Shown: positions 43,466 to 57,284 of the stretch, in pieces
Numbering within the stretch: position 1 is the stretch's first letter
Layout of the letters: every line of letters starts with the position of its first letter
NCBI GenBank assembly: GCA_003991915.1
Contig: RQTK01000781.1
Span: 77,998 to 141,997 of the forward strand
From: Elysia chlorotica
Taxonomy: Eukaryota > Mollusca > Gastropoda > Plakobranchidae
Direction: 5' to 3'
Length of the DNA: 64,000 nt
Translations under genes and position numbers: made by a program
The notes under the pieces: model-generated
Databases searched by the model: none
What the model was told of the DNA's origin: nothing
What the model saw: only the letters and a program-made list of their open reading frames with translations

Positions 43466-46400
43466 GAGACGCAGGGATACAAGGATATAAAACCAGAGAT
43501 AATAGGGGACATTTTATGTTCAACAAGACTTTAAGATTTTTTAATGGTGAAGTTAACTGTTCTTGATGATCCGAGTAAGATTCACACCCTGCCAAATAAT
43601 AAATCATTATAGTAATATGTACATGTTTCATGAAAGAAAGACTTTGCAAGAACTTGTCTTTTATAAACAATTTTATTTGTAGAATAATAGGCCTACAGCT
43701 ACCATGTGGTTTTAAAACCTCTGCCTGTCATGCATCAATTCAATCATGCTGTTTAGTCAAGACAATTCACTAAGTCAATAAAATGGTCAATGCTCCGAAA
43801 GTTCCTGGCGAAATTTACAATGTCCATGTACCTGCTCGGCCAGTCGATTTCTGGGTATCAAAAATTATACCAGGGTTTAATCTGTTACAAAACTAGCCCA
43901 ATAATTAATTGACATTGTTAGTAAATGATCTACGGCTTCCAATAGACCAGTAGATTGAAACAAAGATTAATACATTGTAAGACATTGGGAAAGTCGGTGC
44001 CTCTTTAGTACGGTAAATAATTAAAATAAGTATACTGTACAATGTAAAAAGGCACTTGAGTACTTTTTGAGGCACTTGAGTACTTTTTTTTCTTACTTTA
44101 CTCAACTGGTTCAGTAATTCACTCTATAAATCAACTTTGCTAATACTGAATTTACTACGCTCAAATCTAGTTCTGTGATGTGAGAACTGTCGGACACACC
44201 GTACGTTATATTTACCGCTCCTTCAAACCATCATCTCGATCAATATGTGGATGGATAATGTGTCACCATTTACAGTTCCACACCAGTCAACCAAGCTCTC
44301 TTTTACCACCGCCAGCGAATGTAGCTAGTGCTCTAAGTGTTTCACAAGACCACAAATAACATTTGACCAATTACTTATGTCGGATACATTTTGGAGAGGT
44401 ATTTTTTTCCAATTCTGTGCCATATATGCATGGAAATAAATGAAGAGATGGACAAACGTAATAGTAATAGTACTTAGCGAAAAATGTTAAACTGAATAAT
44501 ATGATATAAAAAATAATACCTCAGGCATTTAAGCAGTCTATTCCAGGATAAGAGCAATTTACAAAGACAAGCATATACATGTAACATCCTATAACAACAA
44601 AATTGTATAAACTTTTGATATGTACACGTATATCAAATAAGCCGACTAGCAGTGTGTAAAAACAATTACAATCAGCTGTTGTAAACATTTGCAAGTATAA
44701 AATGTTTTATTAAAATATTCGTTTCTTGTACAAGTACTGGTATGCATTATACATCATACATAATGGGTGGCTGGATCTCTAAAGCATAGAGGATAATTAT
44801 CAAAAGCACTGTGCTGACAATGTAAACTGATGAGTTGTTCTTAGCTGCTCCTGGAATGTTATTGCGCCTTGAAGAAATTTGAACAGTTTATTCCAGACCT
44901 TTGATGTGCAACAGGAAACTAACAGCTTCCTGCAGGATTTTAATTTGACTTTAGGGACGATGGCTATGGGGCAGGGTCTTCGAATAATATAGACTGGAGG
45001 TTTAAACACATTGATAACGGGGGTGATTCAACAGGCTTAATTATTTCGTGAAACACCCGTTAGAGATATCAGATCCTTTGGAAGTGCTGGACTTTTTTTT
45101 CAAATATTGTAAACAATATAAAGTACGTGTACAATAATTTTTAATATAAAAAGTATTTAAACACCGCGTTGGATCTATTGCTGGGTACAGATAAAACAAA
45201 TTGAGAGAAGTAACGATATTGTTACTGCTTACACAGAGATACTGGGCAGGGCGTAAAAAATTTGGGGTTAGGGCTGGAGTGAAAATTCCAGTTTGTAAAA
45301 CAATTAATGTTCATCTGGCACAGATAAAGTCGAAATGGTTTCTAGAGGATTTACATCGTTGCCTAAAGAATCACAGACACTGACAAAATAAAACAAACCG
45401 ATTATTGGTCCTTCAATGAATATCAGACATTGTTACGATTTAAACAAATAAACACCAGGAAGGATTGCGTGCAAAGTGGTTACTACTAAAAAGTCATAGC
45501 AAATCTGAGCGACCAGTGTAGATTGTCAGCTCATGATATAGAGATGGCATGGTGGATATTCCAGCAGTAAAGCTAAGTTGAAGTAGTATGAAAAAATTTA
45601 TCATGAGAGAGAGACAGACAGACAGAGAGTGACAGACAGACATACATACAGACAGACCGACAAACAGAGAGACAGAGAGAGAATGTAGCGTACACGAGCA
45701 ATAATTTATATTTAAATGAAAACAAATTCATATTCATTAAAAATAGTTGGTTTATTTTGTATCTGGGCCAGAGTTGTATAAATCTGGAAGCGTTTTTGCC
45801 AAATCCAGAGGTGGACCAGGCGAACTATTACCCTTGATTGTGTATGTTGTGTACAGACCTGCCCTTATTAACAGAGAGAATCTACCTGTCAATGGTGAGT
45901 ATCGCAGTGGTATGGACCGGGAGCTCCAACAGTCCTGCCAGCAAGAAGTTGAGGAGTATCAAGCGCGCCCCGAGCTTGCCGGTGTTAAAGGTCAAACCAT
46001 AGTATGTCAGGCTGACAACAGTCCTGCCGACACAGACAGAAGAGAAGCACCTTTCACTATTTTGTATTGCATAGCCTGAGGCGGAAAGTACTTTTCTAAG
46101 CTTTCAGAGCGAAACTTTTTTGTGAAAAAAAAAGAGAATGTTTGACTAGTTTCACCGTCCTTAGGTTTCCATAACAATGCTCATTGCACACAAGGCCACC
46201 CTATACCTACACTATTATTCGAACCATTATTCTCCCGCTTATTAGTGGAGAGCACTTCAAACTGAACTATCTGTATTATGTATTGGTCAATCACCAGCAA
46301 CGCGGCTAGAATGTGGGCTATAATGTGAAACAAAAGTAAAATTCGAGGGAGATGACCAATAAAAAAAAGTATCATGTGATTTTTGTACTGTCCTTAATTC

Positions 46401-46500
46401 AACAAGATGATATAGGTTCCTTTCTTCATTATCTATGTGCGTTGTGCATATTTTGTAGGGATAGCAATTGATGTTAAGTTGTATGTGGTTTGTAAGACAT
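43466..46500. other. Intergenic stretch
   Basis: AT-rich sequence with a short GACA/GAGA run at about 45605-45680. A 110-codon frame at 45747-46079 includes ATGGTGAGTATC, which could be a splice donor at 45894, but it has no recognisable domain. Nothing else could be assigned. Confidence 0.5.
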
Positions 46501-46508
46501 GAAATCAT

Positions 46509-47137
46509 GCTGTCATCACTGTTGCCCGCGCCTTGTCAAACCGACCTCTCTGGATTTGCCAGCGTGAAGATTCAGGGATGAAGCTAAAATGTCCTTATTC
46601 TCGTGATTCAAAGACTGCTGCTGTATTTTCTAGCAAAAATTTGCTTTGGCTTTATTGATCAATCACTGGCAACTAGGCTATAATGCGGGCTGCCTTGAGA
46701 CAAAATGGCAAACCCCAAGACTAACATACCAGTTGAAGAACAGTACACACGTCCTGACACAGAGTTTTCTGCTTGCGAATAGATCAACCAGCCTGTTCGT
46801 CCCTGGACTTTCACCGCCTGACACCTGGTCCAAGCCATCGCTGTCGTCCTCTCCAGCCGCCTGTGTCAGGTCGAGCTGAGAGAAGCTCCCGGCAGGCATC
46901 ACTGTGCTAAGGACGACTTCCGGGACAGTCTTGAAGCTCCGCATCACTGCGCTAAGGACGGCTTCCGGGACAGTCTTGAATCTCCCGGCAGGCATCACTG
47001 CGCTAAGGACGGCTTCCGGGACAGTCTTGAAGCTCCGCATCACTGCGCTAAGGACGGCTTCCGGGACAGTCTTGCCGTTGACCTTCGCTGCTGTCATCAC
47101 TGTTGCCCGCGCCTTGTCAAACCGACCTCTCTGGATT
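46509..47137. repeat. 48-bp direct repeats bracketing a 54-60-bp tandem array
   Basis: A perfect 48-bp block starting GCTGTCATCACTGTTGCCCG occurs at 46509-46556 and 47090-47137. Between them, about 46885-47075 holds four units containing GGACGGCTTCCGGGACAGTC and CATCACTGCGCTAA. The GC-rich array stands out in AT-rich surroundings. Both strands are open across it. The minus frame (46678-47163) reads FKTVPEAVLSAVM repeats followed by a unique acidic stretch. A coding exon is possible but no domain is recognised. Confidence 0.7.
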
Positions 47138-47271
47138 ACATGACATAACACGCTGGTAGACAAAGGGGAGTAACTGATAAAAGCTATGGTACATCACATA
47201 ACTTTTTGGTTGTTATCTCTCTTAGGTCGTGTAGTTTTATGATCAGACTACATCGCAAAAAAATGTTATAG

Positions 47272-47808
47272 CCAGCTGTGGCCTGTAATGAAAACCTGCC
47301 TCTTGCACAGTGTGAATGTGGAGCAGCGTGCCCTCACCTCCAGGCCAGGGAGAAGAACGCCGGAGACACCGTGATGACCATCTGGAGCTGCTGCCAGTCT
47401 CAGAGCACGCACGCCAGCCACGCCAGCCCGACCTGGGGGGCACGGTGGTCCAAGGGTAGAACATCGGCTTCCGACGCAAAAGGTCTCGAGTTCGAATCCT
47501 GGCTGTTGAGTTCCCTACTGGTTGGGTCGGTGTCAGTATAATGTGACCGGCTGAGACAGGAGTCATGGTATCCCCGCCCTGTCTCGTGTGTGGCAGCACA
47601 TAAAATTGTCAGACGTCCGTCTTGGGGCCGTCCACAATATATCCTATATAGTGCTGCTGTTGGACGTTAAACCAACCCAACCAACCAACCAACCGCCAGC
47701 CTGACCACTCCGGCCGAGAAGAAAAGCTGGATCAACATGCCCGGTACCCTCCGCTTGGACGGCCATACCAGCTCCATGCCTGTGGGGTTAAAGCTGAGAT
47801 CAGACTAA
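47272..47808 (+). pseudogene. Coding-like segment interrupted by a SINE insertion
   Basis: GC-rich frame 47272-47433 reads LAQCECGAACPHLQAREKNA and on, and is then cut by the SINE at 47434-47693. After the SINE and its target duplication, the same frame resumes (TTPAEKKSWINMPGTLRLDG) and ends at TAA 47806-47808. The insert plus duplication is 273 bp, so the phase is unchanged, but the SINE brings in-frame stops (first at 47539). No ATG or clear acceptor marks the left edge, which follows TAG at 47269-47271. I do not recognise the protein. It may be the last exon of an unknown gene or a gene relic. Confidence 0.45.
47434..47693 (+). mobile_element. Full-length tRNA-derived SINE with target-site duplication
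   Basis: Bounded by CGCCAGCCCGACC (47421-47433) and CGCCAGCCTGACC (47694-47706), a 13-bp target duplication with one mismatch. Order inside: A-box-like GCACGGTGGTCCAAGGG, B-box GAGTTCGAATCC, body with GGTTGGGTCGGTGTCAGT and AGACAGGAGTCATGGTATCC, and tail GGACGTTAAACC ending in (AACC)n. This is the reference copy for the SINE fragments elsewhere in the window. Confidence 0.88.
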
Positions 47809-47839
47809 AGGCTTGAATTTCAAAGCACCACAATACTTT

Positions 47840-49430
47840 GATATTCAACTACCCGGAAATGTTGGTATACTTCAAAACCCTTATCACACACCGTATGAGA
47901 GAGTTGATGAGTTGGTCCTAGTGTAAAGCATGTTGTTTGCAACCAGCAGTTTTGGGGTTTGATCTCCGCGGTGTCTGCCATGATCTTTCCCTACAGTAAA
48001 ATGTGACGGCCAAATTCCAGTGTAGGTTTCCATCACCGCATAGGGTTTTCCTTGAGACCAAATACAGTGAATGTAAAACTCAAGAAAAGAGCTTTACTTT
48101 CTTTGACCAAGATAACACTATATTGGTAGCTCAATCAGTTAGTGCTATAGTAAGTCTGTGGTTTGAATCTAAGCTAGCATCTTTGTCTTCTATTAGATTT
48201 TTCTAGGAACTACACACGCAGAAAAAAAATCACTAAGTCAACTTAAAGATCTAATTTATAGATCTGTCTATTTTAGATTCAAACTTAGAAACAATAGATT
48301 ATTAGGCTGCATGTATAGATCGAGACATTTCTATATATATCCAGGTTTAAAAGTCCAGTTGGGATTCAACGAAAAAATCAACCTCTTTATCTGTTTCTAT
48401 AATTATTTATGTATTGTTTTGTGATTTCTAGTAGCTATAATAAAATAGATTAGAATCATTTTAGGCTTGTGACGGTAAAATCTGTGTAGACATAAATGCC
48501 TGGCTTACCGGGCTATGACAATGAGGTAAATACATACACAACAGAAAACAAAAACAAACGTGAACCAATATCTACTTTACATTTGATTTTTTAAATGAAA
48601 CTTTATAGTAATAAGCCATAACTAACAAAAACAACAAAAAAGAGAGAAAAAATGTGTGGGCCCTGTTCATTATGTAATGTGAAGTGTCGCATATGGTTTT
48701 TAAAATATTTTTGTTATTGTTTTTTTATTGTTGCTTTTTGTTTTTAAAGATAAATGCAAGTTTTCCTGAGTCTTTTATGTGTTGTAGTTGCGAGCGATGG
48801 CCCATAAACTCACATCGGTTGGCCCTCCTGTAAGACCCTGCTAAAAGAACTCCTCAGCAACTTCACCGCTCATTACGTTTCCCGTTTAAATAATTGAAAA
48901 CAGCCAGTTCACCTATGCAACAACTCATTGTCGTTCACACAGAAATTCAGCTACCCTAACTTTGTCTGACATGCCAAATCCACCAAATCATGTAGCCTAA
49001 CTCGTAAAAAAAAACCATGAGACCGGCAAGAGTAAGACCCATTTAAAAAAACAAAAACAAGAACAAACAAAAATTAATGTATATATAATAATTTTTTAAA
49101 TCTTGAAACCTGTTTTGCTTATTTTGATTCAAGGAACAACTAAAAAACCATAAGATCAACTTACAAACAAAAAAAAACAACAAAAACAAAAAAAACAAAA
49201 CAAAAAAACATGTATATAATTTTTTTAAAATCTTGAAACCTGTTTTGCTTCTATTGATTCAAGGAACAACTGCTAGGTATAATTTTTCTGTGTGGTTATG
49301 AAAACTGTTCCTATACCAAGCAATGGCAAACACTGTTCTTAAATACATGTAAATGCGTGAGGATTATCAAGCAGTGGTGGCGATATAAAAGAGCTGTCAA
49401 GCTAACAAAATGTGTGATTGGTAATGTGCT
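47840..49430. other. Intergenic AT-rich stretch
   Basis: No gene is seen. Near 49045-49275 an A-rich block with ATTTTTTAAA, then TCTTGAAACCTGTTTTGCTT and GATTCAAGGAACAACT occurs twice (about 49080-49140 and 49205-49275), a short local duplication. Confidence 0.55.
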
Positions 49431-49459
49431 TGTACTTGGTTTAAACAAAATATCAATCT

Positions 49460-49481
49460 CTCTCCCTCTCGCTTTCTCTCT

Positions 49482-49527
<46 letters not shown>
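49460..49527. repeat. (CT)n microsatellite
   Basis: A CT array with CCCT interruptions at its left end. Confidence 0.9.
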
Positions 49528-49531
<4 letters not shown>

Positions 49532-50429
49532 AAGTGGTAGTGACAGGGAATGATGATCACAACCCATGATGATCATCATGATCAGAAGTGAAATGGGAAC
49601 CAGATATACCGTACCTAGACTCTAGATCTACGTCTAAATCAAGGAAATACGGAGTTTAACATATTTCGGTGCTATGTGCTTTACATAGTTAATACAATCT
49701 AGATTAGACCTAGAATCTAGAGTCTAGTCTTAAAACAAATGATATGCCTAATAGAATCAAAATCCTAAAAAAGTTGTCATATTGTCCTTGTTATTGGTTA
49801 TTTATTGGCTTTAAATATTTTCTCTATTGAAGAATAACATGATTTATGGGTAGTTGTACACTTCAAAATGTGTTTGACTCGTGGTGTTTCTAACAATGTT
49901 TACTGATGAAAGCGGGCGTTACCCGAGCCGGTGTCCGCGTAAAAATATATGGTCCGCTGTGAAAAGGTCAAGAAACGTTTTTTTAATAAGGGTTTAACAG
50001 GAAGTGTTCTACGGTCTTTGAAAAACGGAAGCGTAGCTGCAGTTAAAAAAACTGTCCCCAAAGACTGCGTGGATTCGTGGCTACTAATAAAGAGAAGTAA
50101 TTACATTTCTATTTGTTTCTTTCAATCGTGTGTTCTTTCCCTTGGCATATATTAGCCAATTTATCTCCACCTCTTTTCTTCTTCGATTATGGAAATACAA
50201 ATGTAAGTTAAACTATTTTTTTACCCTAGATTTGATAACAATGATTTTACAAAAGAAACAGAACAGCGTATGGAAGAGAATGATAAGGAAAGGGTCAGAG
50301 TCTCATGGGGAGCATGTTGTGAGAGAGCATGATGCTGCCTCAGTTTTTAAGAGTGTGAGAGAAAGAAAATCAGACCGGCTGATGGTTTGATGGGTTTGGT
50401 TTTTAAATGTTGCTCTATGCAGCTCGGCT

Positions 50430-50985
50430 CAATTAACACATTTAAAAAAAAACTTGCCACGTATTTGGCAAACAACTGAAATAATTCTTGTGCCTAAAAA
50501 TGGACCATAAAAGAATTGAATGATCTTAGACCTGTTGCCTTAACCTAGTTGGTCACAGACGGTTTAGAAAGTATAATTGTCTACGTGTTTTAGATGTGCT
50601 TCTCTGCTTTTCGAGAGTCTATGCAGTTCGCTTATAGATGGAAAAACCACGTTTAAAAACATCTGATGTTCCTAAAAGATGTTGTAGAATATTGTTTTTA
50701 GATTTTTCATCAGCTTTCAAATACCATGCAACCACACCTGGTGATATCTAAATTAAAAAAGATAATATTCAACATAAATCTGATTGCTAAGATCATTCAT
50801 GTCCTAACCTACTGTTTTATCACCTGCATAATTTACCATATACATTAATGATTGTGCAACTACTAACAAAGTGATACTCATTTATTCAAATTTGATGATA
50901 ACACATCACTTTTAGGATTACTAAGTGAAGAAGAATCAAACTACAGAGAGGCAATCTGATGGTTTGTCAGTTGTTGCGAAGACCA
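50430..50985 (+). pseudogene. Decayed non-LTR retrotransposon reverse transcriptase
   Basis: Translation with frame changes shows the reverse transcriptase landmarks in order. EIILVPK and NDLRPVALT lie at about 50480-50545. LFLDFSSAF is followed, one frame shift later, by NTMQPHLVISKL at about 50693-50760. Next come FTIYINDC (about 50830-50855) and FDDNTSLLGLLSEEESNYRE (about 50888-50950), where the usual YADDT reads FDDNT. The spacing matches a LINE of the Jockey/Rex1 type. Stops and frameshifts show it is dead. No endonuclease or tail was identified. Confidence 0.75.
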
Positions 50986-51439
50986 TTGCCTACTTTTTTG
51001 TTTTTGTTTTGTTTTGCTTAGATTTATTGATCAGGTAAGGATTTTTGCAATAATTGGCCATGTAACATTGTATTGTCAGCTTGCATTATGGCGTTTTCTT
51101 AATTTGAAACGCCTCCCTAATTTATGATCTAGATGTACTGGTTCTCCTCTCCATAAATACATGTATAATAATGTTGCCATTTGTTTTTAATGGTATTTGA
51201 TAACTAGGCAGTGTGACACATAGATCAGAAGTTAATATCAGATGCGACACACTTATAAGTTATAGAAGTCGGTAGAGATTTCGACAGAAGATTAGGACGT
51301 TGAAAGTTCAAGTCTAGGCTGGTGCTCCTGCCTTATTCTAAAAGCAAACATAGAGGGTTCATTACCTGTTTCAGTCTCGGCATGTGAATGGTTTTACGGT
51401 GAGGGATGCGGATAATATATCTATATATTGCTACTTCCC

Positions 51440-51761
51440 TAACTCTTCTCTCTATCTCTCTCTCTCTCTCTTTCTGACTCTTTCTCTCTCTCTCTGACTC
51501 TCTCTTTCTCTCTCCCTCTCTGTCTCTCTGTTTCTCTCTCTGTCTCTTTATCTCTCCCTGTCACTCTGTCTCTCTGTCTTTCTCTGTCTCTGTCAATGTC
51601 TCTGTCCATCTCTCTCTCTCTTTCTCTCTCTTTCTATCTCTCTTTCTGACTCTCTCTCTATTTCTTTCTCTCTCCCTCTCTGTCTCTCTGTTTCTCTATC
51701 TGTCTCTTTGTCTCTCCCTGTCTCTCTGCCTCTCTGTCTTTCTCTGTCTCTGTCTCTGTCC

Positions 51762-51800
<39 letters not shown>
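51440..51800. repeat. CT/CTGT-rich pyrimidine tract
   Basis: About 360 bp of CTCT, CTGTCT and CTTTCT. A block of about 100 bp (TCTCCCTCTCTGTCTCTCTG and flanks) appears twice, at about 51510 and 51670. Confidence 0.9.
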
Positions 51801-51803
<3 letters not shown>

Positions 51804-52387
51804 TGGCACTTCTTACATGCTCCGACTATGCGAGATGTTAAACTTGTCAGGACTATGACAAACAACCGTACAAGAAGCTGCAGAAAACTAGTATGTCATA
51901 TGCAAATTTCTTGTTTTGTTATCAAATTAATACGAAACACAGAATGAAAGGTTGGGACAAGGAGTGCGGCTGCCTTAAGATGTGCGCATGTTAAGTTCAA
52001 AGCTTGCCTGCTTCTGCTCACTTCCACTTCCGGTTGGAACCAGTTCTCGTTGCTTGTGTTTATAGTTCCGTTTCCTGGGACCCCGTGCGAACCCTGTTCT
52101 TGGCCGGGTACTGAAGATGTTCTAAGCTGAGCACCGCCTTTTTGTAGACAGGTGCACCCGGTAACCACCACCTGATTACTCACTGGCCTGACGGGGTCGG
52201 AGTTATGCTGCTACCTGGACAGTCTCTAGGCTTGACATAACCCAGAGGAAACTGCACTGTCCTTAACCCACCGTGGATAAGGGTAAAATTCACCGTAAAA
52301 AAACAACTAGTTTTTCCATGTACACGTTTAAAACCAAAACATGCATCATTCTATCAGGTCATACTAGTACTCACACCGCTTTAGATA

Positions 52388-52408
52388 TAAATAATAATAA
52401 CAATAACA

Positions 52409-52476
<68 letters not shown>
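52388..52476. repeat. (AAT)n microsatellite at the gap edge
   Basis: An AAT array that runs into the assembly gap. Confidence 0.95.
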
Positions 52477-52830
52477 NNNNNNNNNNNNNNNNNNNNNNNN
52501 NNNNNNNNNNNNNNNNNNNNNNNNNNNNNNNNNNNNNNNNNNNNNNNNNNNNNNNNNNNNNNNNNNNNNNNNNNNNNNNNNNNNNNNNNNNNNNNNNNNN
52601 NNNNNNNNNNNNNNNNNNNNNNNNNNNNNNNNNNNNNNNNNNNNNNNNNNNNNNNNNNNNNNNNNNNNNNNNNNNNNNNNNNNNNNNNNNNNNNNNNNNN
52701 NNNNNNNNNNNNNNNNNNNNNNNNNNNNNNNNNNNNNNNNNNNNNNNNNNNNNNNNNNNNNNNNNNNNNNNNNNNNNNNNNNNNNNNNNNNNNNNNNNNN
52801 NNNNNNNNNNNNNNNNNNNNNNNNNNNNNN
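52477..52830. other. Assembly gap
   Basis: 354 undetermined bases lie between an AAT array and a TGA array. The two flanks have different units, so the gap hides a repeat-to-repeat transition of unknown length. Confidence 1.
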
Positions 52831-52908
<78 letters not shown>

Positions 52909-52922
52909 CGATGATAATAATA
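52831..52922. repeat. (TGA)n microsatellite at the gap edge
   Basis: A TGA/ATG array ending in AATAAT. Confidence 0.95.
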
Positions 52923-53700
52923 AGGCTAATAATAATGGCACATCCTTAATCTAAAAAAAAAATGACAACGGCATTTACTTAATAACATATACACATTTGT
53001 AAAATATAATATTGGACAGTAGCTGCGTATAGGATAACACTATTTTGATAAACCTGATATAATTACAGCGATTTTGCCATGGTTATTACGTAAAAAGAAA
53101 AACACAATTATAAAAATCGATTTGAAAGGCGTAAATTAGTTAAAAAAAGAAAGCTCAAACTACGGCCAATGATAACTAGTAACATAATTAATACAAAGAG
53201 GATTGGTGCTCACTAACACACGAATAGAGGTTGCATACTTATGGTATATAGGCTGGGCCTAGGTCTAGATCTACTCTTGGCTAACAGCGCCAGAGACAAG
53301 ATCGATACTGTCAACATTCGATGACGCAACGGCTTAATTTTAATGTATCCATGGATTTAAATCAGATTTTTAACAAGTAATAGAATATAGCAGCCTATAT
53401 ACTAGTTCTCTGTGGCAACATGTAAAACTGTCTTAAAAATCCAACCTCAAGGAAGTCTAGTTTCTGACGTTGTACGTTAAGTAATCAACATAATAATACC
53501 TGTCAATGAACAGCCTTAGTTTTTATATCTTACTGTGTTCAAAATATTGATTCAAATGTAATACTTTCTATGTCTTCTATAATTATTGTTCCGTATTTTC
53601 TTCGCAAGCCGGGAAATGGGATTAAAATACACATCTGCTCTCGTCTATATCTCCCATTCTATTCTATCTCAATTTATCCCCCTCTTTCTCCCCCTCTCTT
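52923..53700. other. Intergenic stretch with a dispersed repeat
   Basis: AT-rich. 53249-53335 is a copy of a sequence found again at 54092-54178 (see that entry). No gene is seen. Confidence 0.5.
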
Positions 53701-53739
53701 TCTCTTTCTGTCGGTTTTGTTTGCCTGCCTCTCCCTTAT

Positions 53740-53742
<3 letters not shown>

Positions 53743-53812
<70 letters not shown>
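53743..53812. repeat. (CT)n microsatellite
   Basis: A perfect CT array of about 70 bp, preceded by a looser pyrimidine tract. Confidence 0.95.
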
Positions 53813-53815
<3 letters not shown>

Positions 53816-54091
53816 CCCCCCAAGATTACAAGTTACCCAACCATGTGCCAGTAAAACCGCTATTGAATAATGAGAAAACATCTTTGACAGGCAATAATTG
53901 TTTTTAGAAAAGCGCTCACTAACAAATATTATCCAAACGCCAGCAACAATTTGTGGACCAATGTTTACCTAACTTTTCCAGGGAAATCCTGAATCGTGTT
54001 TTCTGGTAGAAACGTGAAGCGACGCTGCTTAAGACCAGGACAAGTGGTTTCTATATAGGGCAGCATCCCTGCGTCAGAACACCAAGAGCGA

Positions 54092-54178
54092 GGCTGGGCC
54101 CAGGTCTAGATCTACGTCTTGGCTAACAGCGCCACAGACAAGATCGATACTGTCAACATTCGATGACGCAATGGCTTT
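54092..54178 (+). repeat. Dispersed ~87-bp repeat (second copy of 53249-53335)
   Basis: GGTCTAGATCTAC, TTGGCTAACAGCGCC, GACAAGATCGATACTGTCAA and CATTCGATGACGCAA occur in the same order in both copies, about 840 bp apart, while the flanks differ. Confidence 0.85.
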
Positions 54179-54239
54179 TGTCTTGGATAAAAACCATGTT
54201 TTTTTCTTTTTCCTCTTCCAATCATCATCAAAGTAGGGC

Positions 54240-54660
54240 ATCCAGACCTGGAGGACTGTGTGTGTGTACGTGTGGACAGGCGAGGGGAGGAATGGAGGGG
54301 GGGGGTACAGGTGTGCTTGTCAGAAGGTGATGAGTAACAATTGGGGAGGATAAAAAGGGATTACAGGAGAGGGGGTTTAAGAGACAAGAGGAGAGATGAG
54401 GTAAGAGATCAGAAGGAGAAAAGGGGAGATTGAATGTCGGAGAGAAGAGTTGAGAGGTTGGAGCAGAGAAGAGGAGAGGAGAGTGGAATAATATCGGGAG
54501 GAGAGAAGAAAGAAAGATGTGAAGAGATTGGGTGGGAGGGGACGGGGAGTGTGAAAAGATGAGTAGCAGACGAGAGGATGAGAGGGGAAAAATGGGGGTG
54601 AACAAGGAAGTAGAGGGAAATTGTATGAAGATTGGAGGGCGAGTGATCAGCGGGTCTCTT
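54240..54660. other. Purine-rich G/A stretch
   Basis: About 400 bp of irregular GGAGAG/GAAGA sequence. The minus strand stays open for 151 codons of Pro/Ser/Leu (54228-54683), which is a composition effect and not a gene. Confidence 0.7.
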
Positions 54661-54725
54661 GTCTTACAAGAATTAGTGCTCAAACATCACTGATCGACTA
54701 GGCAAGGAGACGCGGGCTTATATCT

Positions 54726-55985
<1,260 letters not shown>

Positions 55986-55989
55986 GTAG

Positions 55990-57280
55990 ATCTAACTGTT
56001 TCATAAACAGTGTGAATTCAACATGGGCAATGCGCTAGATAGTGCTCTTGGCTGTCGAGAAAAAGGCCAGAGATACGAATGTTAGCCGGTGATCCCATCC
56101 CCGTATTGATTCTTCAGGAAACACACATGGAAATTAAGCAGATAAATTCTCTTTAACTATTAGATGAGAGCGTAGCCTGACTGCCAAAGGGGTTTTTACG
56201 TGTTTGTATAATATAGTACAGAAAATATTTACGTACTCTAAGATGTGTAATATGAGCTGTAGTTCGAGGCCATGATAATATCGCTCACACGTTTTGCCAC
56301 ATTTTTAACACTTTTAATAAAAACAGTTTTAAGAACCGAAGATGGAATTCCTACCTTCCTGCAGCCCCAGGCAAGCTTGCAATGCTGTTGGGTTTCATTA
56401 TTTGCTTGCCGCACGTATCGCGTGGTTCAACAACTTTCGCAATAACGATGCTAATGCTGCTCATTTGTAGGCCTCTCTCTGTGGCCAGAAGTCCTTGTCT
56501 TGTCTTTTACTCTGTCTGTTGTATTGTTCAGTGTTTTGAACAGAATAATTATGTTTGTCTTCATGATGATTTTGTCTCTTGTCTTGCTTAAACACGCGAT
56601 CCAAATTGTATTTTTTTAATTCTTTCCGTTCCATTGTTACTCGCTGGCTCTTAATTTAAGTTTGAAGTTTTCACGTATTTTCTTTGACTAGATCTGATAT
56701 TGGCCATTTAGGTCATGATGGTGATGTTTTTTTCCAGTTTAAATAGTATATTTACATCCATAAAACAGTAAATAGAACGTGAAATATAAGAGTAAAGTTT
56801 GTTTTCAATTACTATCCATATGTGGCTATCTAGCTTTTCTCTTTGTCTGGGTGTCTCTCTATCTTTGACAAGAACAAACCATCCCATAACCTGTACGTTT
56901 CCTATAACACTGTCAACCAACTTTTATTAGTAGCGTAATAATGTTTCATAGCACTGCAAGTCAGCTTTTATATCATTGTTTTCTTCGAGAGAGAAAAACC
57001 CCATAGATATTTGCTGGTCAAGAATGCCTACTGACTTGCAAACCTTTTACTAAATTATAGTTATAGCGTTTGGTGATTCTTGGATGGATATTTATCAATG
57101 TAGAACTTTTGTAAACTCTACACATATGAATATGAAAGTCCAACTTGGACGTAAACCTGTGTGGTCGAAGCTCAGTATACTAACAATAGCCCAACAAGAT
57201 GGAATACGTTTGTATCGTACTATGATAAGTCATGGTTGAATCAGAATCTTCATAAGTACAAAATATTGAGCAATTTCTTC
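55990..57280. other. Intergenic AT-rich stretch
   Basis: Only short chance frames. No repeat array, gene or clear motif cluster. Confidence 0.55.
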
Positions 57281-57284
57281 AATG

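Noticed and set aside
45747..46079. 110-codon open frame with an internal donor-like GTGAGT
   Set aside because: No recognised domain and no partner acceptor; kept only as a remark.
54228..54683. 151-codon Pro/Ser/Leu frame on the minus strand
   Set aside because: It lies over an irregular purine-rich stretch, so openness follows from composition.
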